Below, piece after piece: positions 7,652 through 13,523 of a stretch of DNA of 17,618 bases. The DNA comes from Candidatus Pelagibacter sp. (GTDB lineage Bacteria; Pseudomonadota; Alphaproteobacteria; Pelagibacterales; Pelagibacteraceae), in assembly GCA_028221385.1 (NCBI GenBank), contig JAOIRP010000009.1, positions 1-17,618 of the forward strand, read 5' to 3'. The stretch's first letter is position 1. The number at the start of each line of letters is the position of its first letter. The translations under genes were made by a program, and so were the position numbers. The notes beneath the pieces are model-generated. The model searched no databases. It had not been told where the DNA came from and saw only the letters and a list, made by a program, of their open reading frames with translations.

Positions 7652-8341
7652 TTAATTCATATTCCTTTGATGATAAAATTGTTCAACTTTTTCTAAAAAT
7701 TTATTTTGATACTCTTCTAATTTTACACCTTGAATTCTAAAGTCTTGGAATAAATTATCTACAGTGCAAAGTAAAACAATTCCCTGGGTAATTCTTGAAT
7801 TATACACAATATTATGAGCTAATGAATAAGCACCTAATTGCAAATAATAGTCCTCAATCCATTCTTCTTTTTTTGGTTTGTTAGATTGCTTAAAATCAAT
7901 AATTGTCTCCTGCCCCTCATAAACACCACAAGCATCACAAGTTCCGGCATATTTTCCAGGGTAATATAATGTTGCCTCTGTGCCCCAAATTTCTGATAGC
8001 TTATTTTTAATTCCTTGTTCAATAATTTCATCAGCCATTTTTTTTGATTTATTATCTTGTTCCTCTAATAGTTCTAGGTTTAATTGGCCTAGTAAATATT
8101 TTTCTAAAAAAGCATGCATTGATGTTCCTCGGCTACTTGCATCATTTTTAATTCTATTTGCCTCTACTGTTCCCACTCTTGCTTTCCAATTTGCAAGTGA
8201 AGCTTTTTTTTCTTCGCTTTGAGTTGCTTGTAAAATTGATGTTACAGAAGGTAGTTTTTCCTGGTTTACAGCATACATTCTCGAACCATTGACCATAGAT
8301 CTCATTGATTTTGGGTAAGAAAATTTATTATTCCACTGCAT
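7652..8341 (-). CDS. PD-(D/E)XK nuclease, RecB/MGME1-like
   Basis: A 229-residue protein with the motif series of single-domain RecB-type exonucleases: RGTSMHAFLE (71-80, motif I with His76), TCDACG (Asp136), IIDFKQS (Asp149 and Lys151, the catalytic D-x-K), and YYLQLGAYSLAHN (Gln168, Tyr172). This arrangement, including the PSVTSIL start region, resembles mitochondrial genome maintenance exonuclease 1 and related phage and bacterial nucleases rather than the large AddB/RecB proteins; no helicase part is present. A role in processing single-stranded DNA ends or flaps is inferred. It is one base from exonuclease I downstream and 13 bases from rmuC upstream, so all three probably act in one repair process. 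Its exact substrate cannot be read from the sequence. Confidence 0.8.
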   Translation of the reverse strand: MQWNNKFSYPKSMRSMVNGSRMYAVNQEKLPSVTSILQATQSEEKKASLANWKARVGTVEANRIKNDASSRGTSMHAFLEKYLLGQLNLELLEEQDNKSKKMADEIIEQGIKNKLSEIWGTEATLYYPGKYAGTCDACGVYEGQETIIDFKQSNKPKKEEWIEDYYLQLGAYSLAHNIVYNSRITQGIVLLCTVDNLFQDFRIQGVKLEEYQNKFLEKVEQFYHQRNMN

Positions 8342-8354
8342 AAATATAAGTTTT

Positions 8355-9410
8355 TTAGGATACGTTTCTTTTTTCTACTGTTCCAAAGGAACTCATAGGG
8401 GCTTTAGGATCTGGGTCATCATCATTATCTTCATTTTCATCTCTATTTTTAATGCTTTCTAAAACATTTTTAATAGATCTAGCATCTCTTCCAAAATCTT
8501 CTGTAACTTTAATAGCTTCTTCAAGTTTTTTTCTAAGAACAATAATGTTGTCAAAATGTTTAATAAACCTATTTGAAATGCTTTTTAAATCATCATGAAT
8601 TTGAGTCGCATTTTTTTGAATCTTAAGTGTTTGAAATCCTAAATGATAAGCTTGAATAATTGCACATAATGTATTGGGACCAGCGATTGTTACTTTATAT
8701 TTTTTCCTAAGCTCCTCTAATAATAATTCTTTTGTTTTTGGATCTCTATAACTAGAAAGTTCTGCATACAAACCTTCTGTCGGTACATAAACAATTGCAA
8801 AATCTGTTGTTAGTGGTGGATTGATATATTTTTGATTAACATTTTTTGATTTTGTTTTAAATGCTAATGCCAAATCATGTCGTGCTCGAGCCAAAGCTTC
8901 TTTATCTTTTTCTTGAAATGCCTCATCCACTTCTTTATATTTTTCAATAGGCCAATGACTATCTATAGGGCACATCACATCATTTTGTAACTTTACTGCA
9001 AATTCTACGTGATCTCTAGTTTCGTCTGGTTTCATTTTTGCATTTGCAATATATTGAGTAGCTGGTAATAAATCTTCTAGTATTCCAGCAAGAGAAAATT
9101 CTGACAAGCCACCATATTGTTTAACTCCAGCCAATATTCTACTAAAACTATTTTGACTTTCATTAATAGCTTGAATTTGTTGGTTAAAGTTTAAAACTTT
9201 TTCGTCAACCTTCGTTAATGCACCAGTCATATCTTTTGCGATATCTCTAGACATATTTCCAAATGAATCACTAAATGAAGTTTTGATAGAATTTAATTCA
9301 TCTTTAATTTTTTCACCTAAATTATCTTCTTGTTTTGGTCTATTTTTAATTTGAAAATACAAAACAGCTAAACCGATAGCTAAAATTAATGATAATAAAA
9401 TTGTTTCCAT
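8355..9410 (-). CDS. rmuC: RmuC-family DNA recombination protein
   Basis: A 351-residue protein with an N-terminal membrane helix (about 3-20), a coiled-coil-prone linker (25-95) and the conserved RmuC domain (about 97-310). Recognisable parts are KQYGGLSEFSLAGILEDLL, CPIDSHWPIEKY (equivalent to the usual VDAKFPLExY), FAIVYVPTEGLYAEL, and TIAGPNTLCAIIQAYHLGFQ. RmuC limits inversions and rearrangements in E. coli, and its core is predicted to have a restriction-nuclease-like fold. The C-terminus is a short acidic tail (ENEDNDDDPDP). The start has no convincing Shine-Dalgarno sequence. It heads the rmuC / nuclease / exonuclease I cluster. The usual W of the GxWGE motif is absent (GGLSE). Confidence 0.9.
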   Translation of the reverse strand: METILLSLILAIGLAVLYFQIKNRPKQEDNLGEKIKDELNSIKTSFSDSFGNMSRDIAKDMTGALTKVDEKVLNFNQQIQAINESQNSFSRILAGVKQYGGLSEFSLAGILEDLLPATQYIANAKMKPDETRDHVEFAVKLQNDVMCPIDSHWPIEKYKEVDEAFQEKDKEALARARHDLALAFKTKSKNVNQKYINPPLTTDFAIVYVPTEGLYAELSSYRDPKTKELLLEELRKKYKVTIAGPNTLCAIIQAYHLGFQTLKIQKNATQIHDDLKSISNRFIKHFDNIIVLRKKLEEAIKVTEDFGRDARSIKNVLESIKNRDENEDNDDDPDPKAPMSSFGTVEKRNVS

Positions 9411-9425
9411 GATTCGTGAATTTAT

Positions 9426-9431
9426 ATTATA
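9426..9431 (-). promoter_or_regulatory. Candidate -10 element for the rmuC cluster
   Basis: A perfect TATAAT on the minus strand lies 15 bases upstream of the rmuC ATG, in the 143-base gap after hisG's stop codon. No good -35 was found, so transcription could equally continue from the hisZ-hisG side. If used, the leader would be only about 9 bases long. Confidence 0.28.
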
Positions 9432-9439
9432 TCTAATAC

Positions 9440-9571
9440 ATGGAATTAGTCTTGATCTTTAAAATTTTTCTATTTATTGGATTTTTAATAGCTTTTTATG
9501 CTGTGTTAAGAAATCTTGATATTATTAAGATTATTTTAGTTTATTTTAAGGACTTAATTCTTAGAAAGTAA
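9440..9571 (+). CDS. Possible 43-residue hydrophobic membrane peptide
   Basis: An ATG-to-TAA frame of 43 codons on the plus strand, in the gap between two minus-strand genes. The peptide has one strongly hydrophobic segment (about residues 3-24, FKIFLFIGFLIAFYAV) followed by a second, milder hydrophobic stretch and a basic end (ILRK), the pattern of a small single-pass membrane protein. Its last 18 bases overlap the 3' end of hisG on the other strand. There is no Shine-Dalgarno sequence and no recognised family. AT-rich DNA readily encodes hydrophobic stretches, so chance is a serious alternative. Confidence 0.3.
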   Translation: MELVLIFKIFLFIGFLIAFYAVLRNLDIIKIILVYFKDLILRK

Positions 9572-10234
9572 TTTAACAATTTTATTTAGAATACTACTTT
9601 TAAGTGCAGATTTAGAACGCATCATACAGGCTTCAGATTTTAATATTAAACCATCCTTTAGTACTCTGAGATTATTAGCACTTAGAGTTTCTCCTGTTGA
9701 AGTAATATCAGTTATAATCTCTGATGATCCAGTGAAAGGATATGCTTCTGTCGCTCCTAAACTTCCAACTATTTTAAACTGTGTTACACCTTTTGAAAAT
9801 AAAAATTCCCTCGTTAAATTTGGATATTTTGTGGCAACTCTTAATCTTTTCTTTTTTTTATCCTTAAATTCAAAAGCAATTTCTTCAAGGTCTGCAACTG
9901 TTTGAACATCAATCCAAGGATCTGGTACAGCAATAACTAAGTTTGCTTTTCCAAAATTATATTTTTTTATTACATTTATTTTTTTTTGTGTAATAATTTC
10001 ACTCTCTTTTAATAAGTCATATCCTGAAAAACCAAGGTCCAATGAGCCATCTCCCAGCCTTTCTACAATTTCCCTTGCATGCAAATATAGTATTTTGACT
10101 TTTGTTATATTATTGATTGATCCCAGTAAATCTCTCTCGCCTCTTTCTGATATTAAATTTAATTTATTCTTCTTAAAAATCTTCAAAATATCATTTCTGA
10201 GTCTACCTTTGCTTGGAATTCCAATATTTATCAT
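9554..10234 (-). CDS. hisG: ATP phosphoribosyltransferase catalytic subunit (short form)
   Basis: A 226-residue enzyme that joins ATP and PRPP, the first and feedback-controlled step of histidine synthesis. Family features are the start GIPSKGRLR, GDGSLDLGFSGYDLL, VAVP-like IAVPDPW, and the PRPP-binding block ITDITSTGETL (about 174-184). It lacks the C-terminal regulatory domain of the long form (about 290-300 residues), so it belongs to the HisG-short type that needs HisZ. The HisZ gene is directly upstream and the stop of hisZ overlaps the start of hisG in TAATG, consistent with equal synthesis of the two subunits of the hetero-octamer. Confidence 0.95.
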   Translation of the reverse strand: MINIGIPSKGRLRNDILKIFKKNKLNLISERGERDLLGSINNITKVKILYLHAREIVERLGDGSLDLGFSGYDLLKESEIITQKKINVIKKYNFGKANLVIAVPDPWIDVQTVADLEEIAFEFKDKKKKRLRVATKYPNLTREFLFSKGVTQFKIVGSLGATEAYPFTGSSEIITDITSTGETLSANNLRVLKDGLILKSEACMMRSKSALKSSILNKIVKLLSKN

Positions 10235-11289
10235 TAGTAATTTAAATTTAAAGCAGCTCCTACTGCTGGAACTTGTTTTTTTGATCCAAGGTCTGAGATT
10301 AATTTATCGTATCGTCCACCATTGATTACGTTAATATTTTTTGATTTTAATTTGATATCAATTTTAAAAACCATGCCTGTATAATATTCTAATTGTCGTC
10401 CAAAGGAGGCTGAAAATTCTACATTTAGTCTATGAATTTTATTTAATGAAGTTGGAAAATATTTTTGATCTACAGCTAAATTAATCTTATTTTTTTTAAA
10501 AAAGAAATTAAGTTTTTCACCAGCTTGATTTATTGGACAATTTATCTTTAAAAACTCTTTAATAATTTTTGATACATTTTTGCCCTTACTTGCTCTTCTT
10601 GGATCTTTAATTTTATTATCAAATCTCTTTAAAATTTCTTTGATTGATCGTCCTGCAAATATTATTTGTTGATTATCTTTTAACATCTTTAAATATCTTT
10701 TTTTATCAACTTCAACAATTGTTGGATCAACATCAGAATTTGTTTCTAATCTTTTCAATAAATCGTTAAAATAATCTTCTCTCCAAAAATGCCTGGATAG
10801 TCTTAACTTCCATCTTTTTGGTATATCTAATTTTGAAATTAATAAATTAAAAATTTCAATATTTCCAATTTTTAAAGTTCCAGTTGAATAACTTAAATCT
10901 GATAAAGATTTTATAGCAGTGTTAATAATTTCTTTATCATCATTTTTTTCATCTTTAGAACCAATTATTTCAAAACCTATTTGATTCCTTATAATGGAGT
11001 CTTTTTTATTATTTGATTTTCTGTAAGCCTGGCCGCTATAAAATATTTTCTCTTTACCTCTTAAATTATTTTCTAAATATCTTAAACAAGATGCAATTGT
11101 TAGATCAGGTCTTAAGCAAAGTTCACTACCATTTTGATCAATAAATGAAAAAATGAATTTTCTAAAATTCTCCCCAGATCTTTGAACAATGTGGTTAGCC
11201 TCAACAACTGAAGGTAAATCAATGTATTTAAACCCTTTAGATTTAACTAATCTAAGGATTTTTTCAGATAAATTTTTTGATTTCATCAA
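10234..11289 (-). CDS. hisZ: ATP phosphoribosyltransferase regulatory subunit
   Basis: A 351-residue paralogue of the catalytic core of histidyl-tRNA synthetase, lacking the anticodon-binding domain. It activates short-form HisG and carries the histidine feedback site. Class II synthetase-like blocks are visible: LCLRPDLTIASCLRYL, the motif-2-like FYSGQAYRK, the YYTGMVFKID block equivalent to the HisA motif, and INGGRYDKLISDLG, followed by the C-terminal VPAVGAALNL equivalent to motif 3. The start overlaps the end of hisS by 26 bases, and two ATGs occur in tandem (11289 and 11286). Proximity to both hisS and hisG makes the assignment strong. Confidence 0.92.
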   Translation of the reverse strand: MMKSKNLSEKILRLVKSKGFKYIDLPSVVEANHIVQRSGENFRKFIFSFIDQNGSELCLRPDLTIASCLRYLENNLRGKEKIFYSGQAYRKSNNKKDSIIRNQIGFEIIGSKDEKNDDKEIINTAIKSLSDLSYSTGTLKIGNIEIFNLLISKLDIPKRWKLRLSRHFWREDYFNDLLKRLETNSDVDPTIVEVDKKRYLKMLKDNQQIIFAGRSIKEILKRFDNKIKDPRRASKGKNVSKIIKEFLKINCPINQAGEKLNFFFKKNKINLAVDQKYFPTSLNKIHRLNVEFSASFGRQLEYYTGMVFKIDIKLKSKNINVINGGRYDKLISDLGSKKQVPAVGAALNLNY

Positions 11290-12661
11290 TTATGTTTTCT
11301 TTTGGAAATGTAACTTGATTATTTTCACCCTTAACCCCTAAAAGATTTTTTAAAGTAATTGTATTATCATTAAATTCGTTTTCACCACATATGATTGCGA
11401 TAGGACATTTTTTTTTATTTGCATAGGTCAATTGTTTGCCAAGATTTTTTTTACTATCTAAAAATATTTCAGAATTAATATTATTATCTCTTAAAATTTT
11501 TAAAATTTCATAATAATTTTTTAGATATTTATCATCCATTACACAGACAATTACTGGTTTTTTTTCATCAACTTTAATTTGGTCTAATTGCAACATTGCA
11601 AATAATAATCTATCTACACCAATGCTTATTCCAGTTCCTGGAATATCAACTCCTTTAAACCTTGATATTAGTTTATTATATTGTCCGCCAGAACAGATAC
11701 TACCAATATCAACTTCTTTACCTTTATTGTTTTTTGTTTTGAAATTTAAATTCGTTTCTACACAAAATCCATCATAATAAGCTAGGCCTCGAACGATAGT
11801 AAAGTTGGTTTTGATTTGGTCCAAATAGTCACTGTAGCTTGCAACTTCTAATAAATCTTCCAATTCCTTTATTCCTTCTTGGGACAAGGGATTTTTTAAA
11901 CTTTGTTTTAAATCCTTCAAATCTTGAACTTTTAAAAAATTGATAATTTGTGAAGCTTCACCATCAGTTAAATTTGCACCTTTCGTAATGGCGCCACTAC
12001 TATCCTTTCTTTCTTTTTTCAAAAGATCTTCTACCCCTTTTAATCCAAATCCAGGCTTATCAAGTTTGTCAATCGCCCTCATAACTTTAATTTCTTTATC
12101 TTTAGATATTTTAAGATCTTTTATTAACCCCTGAACAATTTTTCTATTACTTATATTTATAACAAACTGATCTTTTTTTAGTCCACACCCTAGCATTGCA
12201 CTAGCAATCAAATTACAAAGCTCTGCATTTGCCTGAGCAGGATTAACATTACCTACAATATCACAATCTGCCTGAGTAAATTCCCTATAACGTGCATTAC
12301 CTGCTTTTTCATTTCTAAATACATTTTGAATTGCATATCTTTTATAAGGAAGAGGTAAATCTTGATTATTTTGTGCAACAAATCTTGCTAGTGGACTTGA
12401 TAAATCGTACCGAAGAGTAATATTTTTTTCACCATCTTTAAAGGAGAATACATCAGACATAGGATTATTTTCATCATCTGCAAGAAATGATCCTATATTT
12501 TCACTAATTTCAAATGATGGAGTTTCAAGTGGTTCAAAACCGAATTTAATAAAATTATTCTCAATTAAATTAATTAATTTTTTCTTGAGAATTAATTTTC
12601 TATTCCATCTATCTTCAAAACCTGAGGGTAACCCAGGGATTAATTTATTTTCTTTATTCAT
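11264..12661 (-). CDS. hisS: Histidyl-tRNA synthetase (alphaproteobacterial type)
   Basis: A 465-residue class II synthetase that charges tRNA-His. Motif 1 lies around FGFEPLETPSFE (40-51), motif 2 is FRNEKAGNARYREFTQADCD (115-134), the HisA motif is RGLAYYDG, and motif 3 is GISIGVDRLLFAML; the anticodon-binding domain fills the C-terminal third. Motif 2 has REFTQ where the E. coli-type enzyme has RQFHQ, as expected for the alphaproteobacterial form that recognises tRNA-His without the usual G-1:C73. The frame is open to an ATG at 12709, but that would run through tRNA-His; the ATG at 12661 gives the normal MNKENKLIPGLPSGFEDR start. That ATG lies four bases after the tRNA CCA, with no room for a Shine-Dalgarno sequence. 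Confidence 0.93.
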   Translation of the reverse strand: MNKENKLIPGLPSGFEDRWNRKLILKKKLINLIENNFIKFGFEPLETPSFEISENIGSFLADDENNPMSDVFSFKDGEKNITLRYDLSSPLARFVAQNNQDLPLPYKRYAIQNVFRNEKAGNARYREFTQADCDIVGNVNPAQANAELCNLIASAMLGCGLKKDQFVINISNRKIVQGLIKDLKISKDKEIKVMRAIDKLDKPGFGLKGVEDLLKKERKDSSGAITKGANLTDGEASQIINFLKVQDLKDLKQSLKNPLSQEGIKELEDLLEVASYSDYLDQIKTNFTIVRGLAYYDGFCVETNLNFKTKNNKGKEVDIGSICSGGQYNKLISRFKGVDIPGTGISIGVDRLLFAMLQLDQIKVDEKKPVIVCVMDDKYLKNYYEILKILRDNNINSEIFLDSKKNLGKQLTYANKKKCPIAIICGENEFNDNTITLKNLLGVKGENNQVTFPKENIIDEIKKFI

Positions 12662-12665
12662 TTTT

Positions 12666-12740
12666 TGGTACCCGGGCTGAGAATCGAACTCAAACTTAAA
12701 GTTCCACAAACTTTCGTGCTAACCGTTACACCACCCAGGC
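12666..12740 (-). tRNA. tRNA-His (GTG)
   Basis: A 75-base cloverleaf. Acceptor GCCTGGG pairs with CCCGGGT (G1-U72 and U4-G69 wobbles); D-stem GTGT/GCAC encloses AACGGTTA; anticodon stem AAAGT/ACTTT holds loop TTGTGGA, anticodon GTG; T-stem TTGAG/CTCAG holds TTCGATT. CCA is encoded. The discriminator is A73 and the base before G1 is T, so the near-universal G-1:C73 pair of tRNA-His is absent, as known for many alphaproteobacteria. It is followed directly by hisS, its own synthetase gene. Confidence 0.96.
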
Positions 12741-12793
12741 ATACTCCTTGTTTATATTATTTTTATGTGGATTTAAAATTATATTATAAATAA

Positions 12794-12809
12794 ATAGCCT
12801 ACAGGCTAT
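12794..12809 (-). terminator. Hairpin with T-rich tail between csp and tRNA-His (terminator or attenuator)
   Basis: On the minus strand ATAGCC and GGCTAT pair perfectly around a TGTA loop, followed by the T-rich TTATTTAT. A second perfect 6-bp hairpin (GAAACA with TGTTTC, 12833-12811) lies just upstream. The pair sits about 110 bases after the cold-shock gene and 50 bases before tRNA-His. It could end the csp transcript, end a small RNA, or act as an attenuator for the tRNA-His/hisS operon. Half of the base pairs are A-T, so termination would be weak. Confidence 0.38.
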
Positions 12810-12867
12810 GGAAACAGATTCTATGAGTGTTTCTTGAAGTCTCTCTATATATAATATTTATAATCAT
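12799..12867 (-). other. Possible 22-codon leader peptide with two His codons
   Basis: A minus-strand ATG (12867) opens a 22-codon frame ending in TAG inside the loop of the hairpin at 12794-12809. The end of the peptide reads THRICFHSL, with two CAT codons that lie in or beside the two hairpins. It precedes tRNA-His, hisS, hisZ and hisG. This resembles the layout of an attenuation leader, but two histidines are few, the Shine-Dalgarno match is weak, and chance is plausible. Confidence 0.18.
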
Positions 12868-12920
12868 TGCCACTTTTTAGACAATTAAGATTAATATTCA
12901 AGCACTAAATTATGTAATGA

Positions 12921-13133
12921 CTAATCTATTTTTTTTAAATTAACTGCTGAAGGCCCTTTAGGTCCATCTTCAAGCTCAAACTCTAATTTATCACCTTCAT
13001 TTAAAAAACGCATTCCTGCTGTTTTTACTGCTGATGCATGTACAAATGCATCTTTCTCTTTGTCTTCTCTTTCAATAAAGCCAAAGCCTTTTTTTCCATT
13101 AAACCATTTAACAGTGCCTTTTAATATACTCAT
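12921..13133 (-). CDS. Cold-shock domain protein (CspA family)
   Basis: A 70-residue single cold-shock domain, which binds single-stranded RNA/DNA and melts mRNA structure. RNP1 is KGFGFI (15-20) and RNP2 is DAFVHAS (28-34); the start ILKGTVKWFNGKKGFGFI is diagnostic. The frame extends upstream to 13259 but would run into tRNA-Phe; the ATG at 13133 has an AGGA ribosome site nine to ten bases ahead and gives the standard length. It has its own 91-base upstream gap after tRNA-Phe, so it may be transcribed separately. The exact csp paralogue cannot be named. Confidence 0.95.
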   Translation of the reverse strand: MSILKGTVKWFNGKKGFGFIEREDKEKDAFVHASAVKTAGMRFLNEGDKLEFELEDGPKGPSAVNLKKID

Positions 13134-13163
13134 TTTACTATTCCTTTTATTATTTATATAAAA

Positions 13164-13192
13164 AAAATAATTTATTTTATTAATGTTTTCAA
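13164..13192 (-). promoter_or_regulatory. Candidate promoter for the cold-shock gene
   Basis: On the minus strand TTGAAA (13192-13187) is followed after 17 bases by TATTTT (13169-13164), about 30 bases before the csp ATG. The -35 is good and the -10 poor. The gap after tRNA-Phe argues for some promoter here, but the precise boxes are uncertain. Confidence 0.28.
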
Positions 13193-13224
13193 TAATAATT
13201 TGAGATAAGTGATTTAAAATGGTG

Positions 13225-13299
13225 TGGTGCCTCGAGCATGATTCGCACATGCGACACAAGCCTTTTCAGGGCTCTGCTCTACTCCTGAGCTACCGAGGC
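13225..13299 (-). tRNA. tRNA-Phe (GAA) with an unusual elbow
   Basis: A 75-base cloverleaf with encoded CCA. Acceptor GCCTCGG pairs with TCGAGGC, discriminator A; D-stem GCTC/GAGC with loop AGGAGTA; anticodon stem GAGCC/GGCTT with loop CTGAAAA (anticodon GAA); variable GTGTC; T-stem GCATG/CATGC with loop TGCGAAT. The T-loop has G at position 55 instead of the near-universal T, and the D-loop aligns with A18 instead of G18, so both partners of the conserved 18-55 contact are changed while G19-C56 and T54-A58 remain possible. It begins six bases after the infA stop codon, so it is probably processed from the same transcript. Confidence 0.94.
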
Positions 13300-13305
13300 A
13301 TTTAT

Positions 13306-13521
13306 TTACCCTCTAAAAGTAATTCTCCCTTTTGTCAAATCATATGGAGTCATCTCCACCTGAACTTTGTCGCCTTGAAGAACTCTAATTCTATTCTTAC
13401 GCAATTTGCCTGCAGCATGTGCTGTAACAATATGGCCATTTTCTAACTTTACTCTAAACATTGCATTGGGCAATAGATCTTCAACAATTCCCGAAAATGA
13501 CAACATTTCTTGTTTTGACAA
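13306..13521 (-). CDS. infA: Translation initiation factor IF-1
   Basis: A 71-residue OB-fold protein that occupies the ribosomal A site during initiation. The body is highly conserved: [20 protein letters not shown], then [16 protein letters not shown] and [13 protein letters not shown]. The start codon is [14 protein letters not shown] aligns with the family start AKEEVLEFPG, and an AGGAGA ribosome site (13535-13530) sits eight bases upstream, embedded in the last codons of hisD. Starting instead at the in-frame ATG six codons in would remove the normal N-terminus. The gap to hisD is two bases and to tRNA-Phe six bases. Confidence 0.97.
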   Translation of the reverse strand: MSKQEMLSFSGIVEDLLPNAMFRVKLENGHIVTAHAAGKLRKNRIRVLQGDKVQVEMTPYDLTKGRITFRG

Positions 13522-13523
13522 AT

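Noticed and set aside
12662..12709. A longer hisS reading frame starting at 12709
   Set aside because: The extra 16 codons run through the tRNA-His gene, and the ATG at 12661 gives the normal HisRS N-terminus.
13134..13259. A 112-residue version of the cold-shock protein
   Set aside because: The extension has no family similarity and enters tRNA-Phe; the ATG at 13133 has an AGGA ribosome site and gives the standard 70 residues.
13219..13446. Plus-strand 75-codon frame opposite tRNA-Phe and infA
   Set aside because: It is antisense to a tRNA and to a strongly conserved gene and shows no protein family features.
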